This document shows positions 1-5,203 of a stretch of DNA of 6,513 bases, in pieces (position 1 is the stretch's first letter; each line of letters starts with the position of its first letter). This DNA is from Dehalococcoidales bacterium. Its GTDB lineage: Bacteria > Chloroflexota > Dehalococcoidia > Dehalococcoidales > UBA5760. A model generated the notes under the pieces. The model did not search any database and was not told the origin of the DNA. It saw nothing but the letters and a program-made list of their open reading frames with translations. A program made the position numbers and the translations under genes. The stretch covers positions 1-6,513 of the forward strand of contig DAOWJG010000171.1 in NCBI GenBank assembly GCA_030640485.1, read 5' to 3'.

Positions 1-91
1 CGGCTACCGCCTCTCGCCACCGACCCTGCATCGCTAAATCTATCGCCTGCTTGCTACGCCACTGTCTTAATCCTACCGTCTCCTCTTCCAT
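1..91 (-). CDS. TPR-like protein, N-terminal 30 codons only (partial)
   Basis: An open frame starts at ATG (91..89) and runs off the left edge of the window. It has 30 complete codons and begins MEEETVGLRQWRSKQAIDL. A purine-rich GAGG lies 5 bases before the ATG, and a good promoter lies about 30 bp further upstream. The stretch ending AMQGRWREAVA has the spacing of small and large residues seen in the first helix of a tetratricopeptide repeat. From memory, Chloroflexota genomes encode TPR proteins with similar starts; this is an inference from very little sequence. No function can be assigned. The gene lies downstream of lysC on the same strand, but the 134-bp gap and its own promoter suggest separate transcription. 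Confidence 0.6.
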   Translation of the reverse strand, partial: MEEETVGLRQWRSKQAIDLAMQGRWREAVA

Positions 92-121
92 GACACCCTC
101 TCTCCCTACTAACCATCCTTA

Positions 122-150
122 ATTATATTCCCACCAAAATAGCTAAACAA
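122..150 (-). promoter_or_regulatory. Sigma70-type promoter for the TPR-like gene
   Basis: Reading the minus strand, a -35-like TTGTTT (150..145) is followed after exactly 17 bp by a perfect -10 TATAAT (127..122). The predicted start is near 115, about 25 nt before the ATG at 91. The -35 matches consensus at three of six positions, so the call rests mainly on the -10 and the spacing. Confidence 0.55.
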
Positions 151-225
151 GTTAAAGTCTATCCCAACGAACACCGTTTATTCATCAACCAAGGAGCGAC
201 CCGGAAATAGGGGTGTAGAACTAGC

Positions 226-711
226 CTACTGCCCAGTTTCCAGCTTAAACGCCCGGTGCAGGACACGAACCGCATCCTCGACCCTAGCCTCATCAATAAT
301 GCAGGTTATTCTTATCTCCGAAGTAGTGATTAGCTGGATATTAATGCCCTGCCCACTGAGTACCTCAAACATTCGTGCCGCATAGCCGGGGGTATTCTGC
401 ATCCCGGTGCCGATAATGCTGACCTTACCCAGCCTGGAATCACTAACACACTCCCTAGCCTCAATCAGCTTGGCGATAGGTTCTACGACACGCATTGCCC
501 CCGCCAGGTCACCTTTAGTCACGGTAAAGGTTAAGTCGGTAATGTTATCAATACTGGCGTTCTGAACAATGGTATCGACGCTGATACCGGCCTCAGCCAA
601 GGGCTGGAAGATAGCGGCGGCAATACCGGGACGGTCGGGAACACCGACAATCGTTATCTTCGCGACATCAAGGTCGCGAGCGATACCCACTACCTTATTT
701 CGCACTTCCAT
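226..711 (-). CDS. Aspartokinase beta subunit, predicted internal in-frame start
   Basis: Inside lysC an in-frame ATG (711..709, residue 246 of the 406-aa form) is preceded by GGAGGA (723..718) with a 6-nt spacer, better than the site for the full-length start. Translation from it gives 161 aa beginning MEVRNKVVGIARD, consisting almost entirely of the two ACT domains. In Bacillus subtilis aspartokinase II and in Corynebacterium, lysC is known to make such a nested regulatory beta subunit of about 160 residues, assembling as alpha2beta2. Size, position and ribosome-binding site all fit here. The internal start itself is inferred, not shown. Confidence 0.6.
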   Translation of the reverse strand: MEVRNKVVGIARDLDVAKITIVGVPDRPGIAAAIFQPLAEAGISVDTIVQNASIDNITDLTFTVTKGDLAGAMRVVEPIAKLIEARECVSDSRLGKVSIIGTGMQNTPGYAARMFEVLSGQGINIQLITTSEIRITCIIDEARVEDAVRVLHRAFKLETGQ

Positions 712-1446
712 AGACGCTCCTCCATGAATTAATGTGCCTGTATTTTGGGTGAAGCTAGAGACTACCAGAATCGGCATATCATACAGCTCCCCCAGCTCAA
801 CCGCCCGAGAATGTATCACCTTGGCGCCGTAGGTTGCCAGCTCCAGCATCTCCTCATAGCTAATCTCAACCAGCGGCCTAGCATCAGGGACAAGCCGCGG
901 GTCAGCAGTATAGACGCCATCGACATCAGTATATATCTGGCACACACTAGCCCCCAGGCTAGCCGCCAGAGCCACCGCCGTAATATCCGAGCCACCCCTC
1001 CCCAGGGTGGTTACATCCATCTCACCAGTAACCCCCTGAAAACCAGCCACAATGACAATATTCCCCTTCTCCAGCTCTGTAACCACCCTCTTGGATTCAA
1101 CCTTCTTGATTCGGGCTTGGCTATGGGCAGAATCAGTGTGTATCCCTGCCTGAGCCCCACTCAAGCTAATCGCCTTATAACCCATATCACGAAGTGCCAT
1201 CGCCAGCACGGTGCTGGAAACAATCTCACCGGTGGACAGGAGAACATCAAGCTCCCGGCCGCCAGGCTCTCTAGCCACCCGGTAAGCCAGCTCAATGAGT
1301 TCGTCGGTGGTATCTCCCATCGCTGAGACGACGACCACTACCTGATTACCCTTATCCTTGGTAGCTGCAATGCGCCGAGCCACATTCTTAATTCGGTCGG
1401 CATCAGCCACCGAGGTGCCACCATACTTTTGAACGATTAGAGCCAC
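226..1446 (-). CDS. lysC: Aspartokinase (alpha subunit)
   Basis: Aspartate kinase phosphorylates L-aspartate with ATP, the first step toward lysine, threonine and methionine. It is cytoplasmic. I chose the GTG at 1446, giving 406 aa that begin MALIVQKYGGTSVAD, the normal start of the family, with GAGGT about 10 nt upstream. A TTG at 1467 would add seven residues and overlap the upstream gene's stop. Visible motifs are the N-terminal KYGGTS (K7), STGE (about 72-75), GRGGSD (149-154) and TDVDGVYTADPR (173-184), followed by two ACT domains (about 265-330 and 345-400) containing TSEIRIT. The architecture is monofunctional, with no homoserine dehydrogenase fused. The gene follows the ApgM homologue by 13 bp, so the two are probably cotranscribed. 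The ACT domains imply feedback control by end-product amino acids; which ones cannot be read from the sequence. No convincing terminator was seen after the TAG. Confidence 0.96.
   Translation of the reverse strand: MALIVQKYGGTSVADADRIKNVARRIAATKDKGNQVVVVVSAMGDTTDELIELAYRVAREPGGRELDVLLSTGEIVSSTVLAMALRDMGYKAISLSGAQAGIHTDSAHSQARIKKVESKRVVTELEKGNIVIVAGFQGVTGEMDVTTLGRGGSDITAVALAASLGASVCQIYTDVDGVYTADPRLVPDARPLVEISYEEMLELATYGAKVIHSRAVELGELYDMPILVVSSFTQNTGTLIHGGASMEVRNKVVGIARDLDVAKITIVGVPDRPGIAAAIFQPLAEAGISVDTIVQNASIDNITDLTFTVTKGDLAGAMRVVEPIAKLIEARECVSDSRLGKVSIIGTGMQNTPGYAARMFEVLSGQGINIQLITTSEIRITCIIDEARVEDAVRVLHRAFKLETGQ
718..723 (-). promoter_or_regulatory. Internal ribosome-binding site within lysC
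   Basis: GGAGGA on the minus strand, six nucleotides before an in-frame ATG at 711. It encodes Gly-Gly in the linker between the kinase and ACT domains, so it also has a coding role. It is the best Shine-Dalgarno match in the lysC reading frame that I noticed. Confidence 0.6.
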
Positions 1447-1459
1447 GTAACTCTTAACC

Positions 1460-2662
1460 TCAGTCAATAACGGACTGTAACCTTATTAACCTGCTCATAA
1501 TACTATAAGCGGGGTCAAGAAACAAACCCGTTTTCTGCCCCTCAGCCTCAGTAAATCTCTGCGCCCCGTTATCCCTAAACCCATCTCCCCACAGCATAAA
1601 CGGCACCGGGTCAGGGGACTGAGTCCGAGTCTCAACCGGGGTGGGGTGATCAGGCATAACCAGAACCCGCAGGGAATCTCCCCGCCAGAAGCGAAGCTGG
1701 CTGACAACCTCTCTATCTATTCTCTGAATACCTTCTACCTTATCATCAATAGAGCCAGCGTGAGCCGCCTCGTCCGGCGCCTCAACATGGATGACAACCA
1801 AATCATGGTCATCAAGCGCCCTAAGAGCCCCAGCCACCTGGGCGGAATAGTCATTATCCAGGCCATCAGTAACTCCCATAATATCCAGAATATCCATCCC
1901 CACCATTTGCCCCAGCCCCCGCAGAAGGTCAACCCCGGAGGTGAGAGCGGCGTTAATGCCGTAAATCTGCGGGAAAGCCGGCATATCCGGCACCTGACCA
2001 CTACCCCAGAAGAGCCATATCATCGTAGCCGATATGTCACCCCGGGACCTCCGCTCTACATTCACCGGATGGTTACCGAGCACCACTTCGGAGCGTCTCA
2101 TCAGGTCGCACAACAGTTCGCTCCCCGAACCCTTAGGCAGAAACTCGCTGATAGGCTTACCCGGGATATCATGAGGCGGCGTACAGGTAGCAAGGAGTGT
2201 GTCCTCTCGCCCCCTTAATCTACATAGGTGCCGGTAGCTGACACCGGGGTAAAAGTGAACATCATCGCTGCCAAGGTTCTCCTCTAAAGCCGTAATGAGG
2301 GCTTGAGCCTCAGCGGTGCTAATATGACCTGAGCTATAGTCCCACATCCTGCCACCACGAACCGCCACCAGATTACAGCGAAAGATAACCTCCCCTTGGC
2401 TAAGAGGGATGCCCATACTCCTCGCTTCAATGGCACTTCTGCCCCGATAGTATACCTCTGGGTCATAACCAAGCACTGACATGCAGGCACAGGCACTACT
2501 GGGCTCCATCCCCAGCGGCACGGTGCGACAAAGCCCCACCATGCCCTCCTTAGCCATAGCGTCCAGATTGGGAGTATAAGCCAGCTCCAGAGAGGTTTTA
2601 CCCGACCTTTCCGGGAGGGGTAAACCTGAGGCACCGTCAATTATCAGAACGCAGTATTTCAT
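1460..2662 (-). CDS. ApgM-superfamily protein, probable homoserine kinase (phosphoglycerate-mutase-like)
   Basis: A 400-aa protein of the archaeal-type, cofactor-independent phosphoglycerate mutase family (COG3635; alkaline phosphatase superfamily). Visible landmarks are D9 in the N-terminal LIIDG, the MEPSSACACMSVLGYDP segment (52-68) covering the phospho-serine region, R73/R75 in RGRSAIEA, CTPPHDIPGKP (160-170), D297 and H301 in APDEAAHAGS, and D338-H339 in MPDHPTP. The final metal-ligand histidine expected before DPVPF is Q348. A bacterial branch of this family (TIGR02535) was proposed from gene context to be homoserine kinase. The adjacent aspartokinase gene, 13 bp downstream, supports that reading over a glycolytic role, but only comparison within the family can decide. 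The ATG start has GGGGGA only 3 nt upstream, a close-set site. It is the first gene of the apparent operon. Confidence 0.85.
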   Translation of the reverse strand: MKYCVLIIDGASGLPLPERSGKTSLELAYTPNLDAMAKEGMVGLCRTVPLGMEPSSACACMSVLGYDPEVYYRGRSAIEARSMGIPLSQGEVIFRCNLVAVRGGRMWDYSSGHISTAEAQALITALEENLGSDDVHFYPGVSYRHLCRLRGREDTLLATCTPPHDIPGKPISEFLPKGSGSELLCDLMRRSEVVLGNHPVNVERRSRGDISATMIWLFWGSGQVPDMPAFPQIYGINAALTSGVDLLRGLGQMVGMDILDIMGVTDGLDNDYSAQVAGALRALDDHDLVVIHVEAPDEAAHAGSIDDKVEGIQRIDREVVSQLRFWRGDSLRVLVMPDHPTPVETRTQSPDPVPFMLWGDGFRDNGAQRFTEAEGQKTGLFLDPAYSIMSRLIRLQSVID

Positions 2663-2747
2663 TAATCCCCCATACTATAATCTTCAGTGACCCCATCTTA
2701 AAATTCCAGCTCTGTCTTACCAGTATTTTTTAAACCACGAATAAATG

Positions 2748-2776
2748 TTGCCGAACCGGTTAAATCCGCCTATAAT
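2748..2776 (+). promoter_or_regulatory. Sigma70-type promoter of tRNA-Pro
   Basis: TTGCCG (2748-2753) and a perfect TATAAT (2771-2776) are separated by exactly 17 bp. Transcription should begin near 2783, only one to three bases before the mature tRNA at 2785, so the 5' leader would be almost absent. The spacer contains the perfect palindrome AACCGGTT (2754-2761). Confidence 0.8.
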
Positions 2777-2784
2777 ATCGCTAG

Positions 2785-2861
2785 CGGGGTGTAGCGCAGT
2801 TTGGTAGCGCGCAGCGTTCGGGACGCTGAGGTCGGAGGTTCAAGTCCTCTCACCCCGACCA
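2785..2861 (+). tRNA. tRNA-Pro (anticodon CGG)
   Basis: A complete 77-nt cloverleaf. The acceptor stem CGGGGTG (2785-2791) pairs with CACCCCG (2851-2857). The D stem is GCGC/GCGC, and the anticodon stem CAGCG/CGCTG encloses the loop TTCGGGA (2817-2823) with anticodon CGG at 2819-2821. The T stem GGAGG/CCTCT encloses TTCAAGT. A73 is followed by an encoded CCA (2859-2861). C1-G72, A73 and G37 all fit bacterial proline tRNAs. It reads CCG codons. The gene lies alone between divergent apgM and convergent mazG, 5 bp before the mazG stop, and no terminator hairpin follows it. Confidence 0.97.
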
Positions 2862-2866
2862 TAAAC

Positions 2867-3649
2867 TCACCTCTTTACGTTCTTCTTCGCCTCTTCCCAG
2901 AGGGCATTCTGCTCGTCAAAGGATAGCTCACCTATATTTACCCCGCGCCGGCGGCAGATACCTTCCATATAGGTAAAACGCTCATAAAACCGCTCATTTG
3001 CCTCCCGAAGTGCTGACTCCAAGTCAATCCCCTCCCGCCGAGCGATATTTGCCAGGGTAAAGAGTAAATCACCAAACTCCGCCGCCTTCTCCTCCTGGCT
3101 ACCAGCCTGTTTAAGCTCCTTAATCTCCTCGACCAGCTTATCGATGACACCGCTACTATCTTTCCAGTCAAAGCCAACCCGCGCCACCCGGCTCTGAACC
3201 CTCTGACTGTAAGCCAGGGACGGCATCTGCTTGGGCACGCCATCCAGCATGGAGGCGCCAGCATCTCTCTCCTCCCTCTTGAGAACCTCCCAGTTAAGCG
3301 TCACCTCCTCAGCATCCTTCACCTTCCGTGAGCCAAAGATGTGAGGATGACGGTGGATTAGCTTGGTATTTATGTTTCTCAAGACATCCCCGAGCTTAAA
3401 TTCGCCGGCTTCACTGGCAATCTGGGCATGAAGCACGACCTGCATCAGCAGGTCACCCAGTTCATCATAAAGCTTATCTGAGTCCTCCCTATCCAGAGTC
3501 TCCAGCACCTCATAGCACTCCTCCAGCAGGTTCTCCCGTAGCGAGGCGTGGGTCTGCTTCCTGTCCCAGGGACAGCCGTCAGGGGCTCTCAGCCTGGCGA
3601 TAATGCCCACCAGAGTCGCAAATTGGTCTAGGTTCTGTGGTTGAGACAA
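2867..3649 (-). CDS. mazG: Nucleoside triphosphate pyrophosphohydrolase MazG
   Basis: MazG hydrolyses NTPs and dNTPs to the monophosphate and pyrophosphate, a cytoplasmic housecleaning role. The protein has the full two-domain form and the usual length (260 aa; E. coli is about 263). The N-terminal domain carries CPWDRKQTH (26-34), the EExxE metal motif at E43, E44 and E47, and the partner ExxD at E63/D66. The C-terminal domain repeats this with E174, E175, E178 and E191/D194, so both metal sites look intact. HRHPHIFG lies between them. I chose the TTG at 3649 because GAGGGG lies 7 nt upstream. A GTG at 3664 would add five residues, but its only Shine-Dalgarno (AAGGA) abuts it with no spacer. 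It lies 54 bp after fmt on the same strand, probably one operon, and ends 5 bp from the tRNA 3' end. Confidence 0.96.
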   Translation of the reverse strand: MSQPQNLDQFATLVGIIARLRAPDGCPWDRKQTHASLRENLLEECYEVLETLDREDSDKLYDELGDLLMQVVLHAQIASEAGEFKLGDVLRNINTKLIHRHPHIFGSRKVKDAEEVTLNWEVLKREERDAGASMLDGVPKQMPSLAYSQRVQSRVARVGFDWKDSSGVIDKLVEEIKELKQAGSQEEKAAEFGDLLFTLANIARREGIDLESALREANERFYERFTYMEGICRRRGVNIGELSFDEQNALWEEAKKNVKR

Positions 3650-3703
3650 GATGACCCCCCTCACTCCTTATGCCGAATATACAATTCTACCTTAATCTCC
3701 TCC

Positions 3704-4651
3704 TCAACTCAACGGCAACGTCACCCCGATAAATCCCCTCTGTCCTCGCAAAAAGTCGGCAGCCGACATCACTCGTTTCCCCTCCAGCTGAACCCTGAGC
3801 ACGCCTAAAACCCCCTCCCCGGTACCGATACCAAAGGCTGGCTCTATCCCCCCACCAACTGGAGCCACTACCTGCCCTACCTCAATCCCTTCTCTCTCAG
3901 ATAGGGGCACTGCCTCAACAATCTTAAGCCGCTTACCTCGCCAGCTGGTATAACACCCCGGCCAGGGATGGTAGGCACGCACCCGCCGCCAGAGATTGAT
4001 TGCCGGCAGCTGCCAATCAATCTCACCCACCCCCTTAGAAATTGGGCGGCAGTAGCTGGCTTCGGCTTCATTCTGAGGCTCAGTAGTAAGCTTCCCCTTT
4101 AACCACCAGGGCAAAGCCTCGAGCAATAACTGAGCACCTACCCGGGACAGCTTAGCCGTAAGCGAGCCGGTGGTATCCGCCGCCGAAATAGGAATCTGCG
4201 CCCGGGCTAATATCGGACCGGTATCCATACCCTCGTCCATCAGCATGATGCTGACCCCGGTAAACTCATCCCCAGCCAGAATAGCCGCCGCTACCGGTGA
4301 GGCGCCCCTGAATCTAGGCAGTAGGGAGGGGTGAATATTAAGACAACCATAGCGGGGGATGCCTAAAACTGAGTGGGGCAGAATTTGACCAAAGGCAGCC
4401 ACCACAATAACATCAGGATGGAACCCCCCTAGCTCGGCCACCGCCCCTGGTTTTCTTAAACTAGCTGGCTGCACTACGGGTAGCCTCCAGCTGGAGGCTA
4501 CCCTTTTCACCGGCGAAGAATCCGGGGCACATCCCCTACCTGCCGGTCGGTCAGGCTGAGTATAAACCACCACCACGTGATACTGATTAAGAATCAGGTG
4601 CTCCAACGGGAGCACGGCGAATTCCGGGCTACCCATAAAAATAATGCGCAA
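3704..4651 (-). CDS. fmt: Methionyl-tRNA formyltransferase
   Basis: Fmt transfers a formyl group from 10-formyltetrahydrofolate to initiator methionyl-tRNA. With a TTG start at 4651 the protein is 315 aa, begins MRIIFMGSPEFAVLPLEHL, and has AGGAGG (4663..4658) six bases upstream. Upstream extension would add eleven residues (start at 4684) with no family support. Catalytic residues are present: N105 and H107 in LNIHPSLLP and D143 in MDEGMDTGP, matching N106, H108 and D144 of E. coli Fmt. RFRGASP follows the active site, and the region from about residue 200 on is the OB-fold-like C-terminal domain. It heads the fmt-mazG operon and diverges from dnaA. Its 5' end has been duplicated upstream (see the relic at 4815-4953). 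Confidence 0.97.
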   Translation of the reverse strand: MRIIFMGSPEFAVLPLEHLILNQYHVVVVYTQPDRPAGRGCAPDSSPVKRVASSWRLPVVQPASLRKPGAVAELGGFHPDVIVVAAFGQILPHSVLGIPRYGCLNIHPSLLPRFRGASPVAAAILAGDEFTGVSIMLMDEGMDTGPILARAQIPISAADTTGSLTAKLSRVGAQLLLEALPWWLKGKLTTEPQNEAEASYCRPISKGVGEIDWQLPAINLWRRVRAYHPWPGCYTSWRGKRLKIVEAVPLSEREGIEVGQVVAPVGGGIEPAFGIGTGEGVLGVLRVQLEGKRVMSAADFLRGQRGFIGVTLPLS

Positions 4652-4657
4652 CTTAAG

Positions 4658-4663
4658 CCTCCT
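4658..4663 (-). promoter_or_regulatory. fmt ribosome-binding site
   Basis: A perfect AGGAGG on the minus strand, six bases before the TTG at 4651. It decides the fmt start. The same motif survives in the upstream relic at 4893..4888. Confidence 0.85.
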
Positions 4664-4725
4664 ACAGCTAAATCTTACCACCAAAAGAATTTCCCCAGCA
4701 ACCGGCTATCTTAAACCTGCAAGCC

Positions 4726-4814
4726 TAATATTGGGCAAACAGACGAGTTTTTTAGAGCTTTTAACGGAAGACAGGACATGAAAACGCCCCAAAACCACTG
4801 TCACAAATCTTGCC
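4726..4814. repeat. 89-bp direct repeat, copy 1
   Basis: Matches positions 4954-5042 at 83 of 89 bases with no gaps; five of the six differences are transitions. It includes an identical run of 33 bases (4746-4778) and one of 28 (4787-4814). It starts 75 bp upstream of the fmt start, inside the probable fmt leader or promoter. No convincing hairpin; a GACAG/CTGTC pair about 22 bp apart is the only inverted match I noticed. Confidence 0.97.
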
Positions 4815-4953
4815 ATCTTATTAGAAAAGTGCTCCAGAGAGGGGACAGCACACTCCAGGCCACCCATAAACTGAGGCACACATTTGACCTCCTAAAGCTA
4901 AACTCAACAGTTAAAAATTCCTTCGCCTTCTGGCTAAGTCAATCTTAAAAAGT
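4815..4953 (-). pseudogene. Decayed duplicate of the fmt leader and first codons
   Basis: This stretch aligns with 4584-4725, the fmt leader plus N-terminal codons. Positions 4832-4870 match 4601-4639 at 28 of 39 bases. The AGGAGG is retained at 4893..4888. From an ATG at 4867 the relic reads MGGLECAVPSLEHF against MGSPEFAVLPLEHL in Fmt (8 of 14 residues identical). The match fades after about 25 codons, where the tandem junction with repeat copy 1 lies. The distance between RBS and this ATG differs by one base from fmt, so the original start is frameshifted. It cannot encode a formyltransferase. With the 89-bp repeat it makes a tandem unit of about 228 bp. Confidence 0.8.
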
Positions 4954-5042
4954 TAATATTGGGCAATTAAACAAGTTTTTTAGAGCTTTTAACGGAAGAC
5001 AGGACACGAAAACACCCCAAAACCACTGTCACAAATCTTGCC
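4954..5042. repeat. 89-bp direct repeat, copy 2
   Basis: The partner of 4726-4814, offset by 228 bp. It ends about 160 bp before the dnaA start. The shared core contains a T-run followed by AGAGC and, near the right end, CACTGTCACAAATCTTGCC. The changes between copies cluster at the left end (4966-4973), and only two fall in the remaining 69 bases. Confidence 0.97.
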
Positions 5043-5121
5043 CACACACCAAAAACGCCTGCTATTATTATATGGTGTTGTTCTTAACTCCTCTCCTCAG
5101 CCTCGACTAAGTGGCTACTAC

Positions 5122-5137
5122 TCCCAGCTATCTGGGA
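5122..5137. repeat. Short inverted repeat before the dnaA promoter
   Basis: TCCCAG and CTGGGA form a perfect 6-bp inverted repeat with a 4-base gap, ending just before the candidate dnaA -35 at 5138. It could be an operator half-site pair or chance; no T-run follows, so it is not a terminator. Confidence 0.35.
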
Positions 5138-5166
5138 TTAAAGTATACACCAACCCAGGGTATAAG
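5138..5166 (+). promoter_or_regulatory. Candidate dnaA promoter
   Basis: TTAAAG (5138-5143), a 17-bp spacer, then TATAAG (5161-5166). Start predicted near 5173, about 30 nt before the ATG. The -10 is good (5 of 6) and the -35 weak (3 of 6). Confidence 0.4.
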
Positions 5167-5203
5167 GTCTTAAATCTCGCGGACAGGAACGAAAGGAATT
5201 TGG

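Larger units (their letters stand above)
4652..5203. other. fmt/dnaA divergent intergenic region
   Basis: A 552-bp region between divergent fmt and dnaA. From left to right it holds the fmt leader, repeat copy 1, the fmt relic, repeat copy 2, an AT-rich patch (about 5063-5072), a short inverted repeat and a candidate dnaA promoter. I found no intact gene, no tRNA, and no TTATNCACA DnaA box on either strand, so it is not a recognisable classical oriC despite the neighbouring dnaA. Confidence 0.85.

Noticed and set aside
150..225. Possible terminator after lysC.
   Set aside because: No GC-rich hairpin followed by a T-run could be found on the minus strand.
745..1326. A long plus-strand open frame opposite lysC.
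   Set aside because: It lies wholly antisense to a well-conserved aspartokinase; its product has low complexity and no recognisable motif. Treated as a shadow, as is the plus-strand frame at 1646-2218.
2666..2700. A possible minus-strand promoter for the ApgM homologue, TTAAGA and TATAGT with 16-bp spacing.
   Set aside because: The -10 sits so close to the ATG that the transcript would start inside or after the GGGGGA site. Not strong enough to annotate.
3664..3686. A tiny TTG-started leader peptide between fmt and mazG, after the GGAGGAG that follows the fmt stop.
   Set aside because: The RBS spacing of about 14 nt is too long and seven codons give no support.
4821..4883. A 20-codon frame (MCASVYGWPGVCC...) starting four bases after the relic AGGAGG.
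   Set aside because: It is out of frame with the fmt relic, resembles nothing I recognise, and arises from the frameshifted duplicate of the fmt start. The RBS is inherited.
4726..5042. The two 89-bp copies as a CRISPR array, insertion-sequence ends or miniature transposon.
   Set aside because: Only two copies, in direct orientation, too long for CRISPR repeats, with no terminal inverted repeats or transposase, and the DNA between them is recognisably fmt-derived.
5038..5068. A plus-strand TTGCCC / TATTAT pair at the end of repeat copy 2 as a second dnaA promoter.
   Set aside because: The 19-bp spacing is poor and the pair is not preserved after copy 1.
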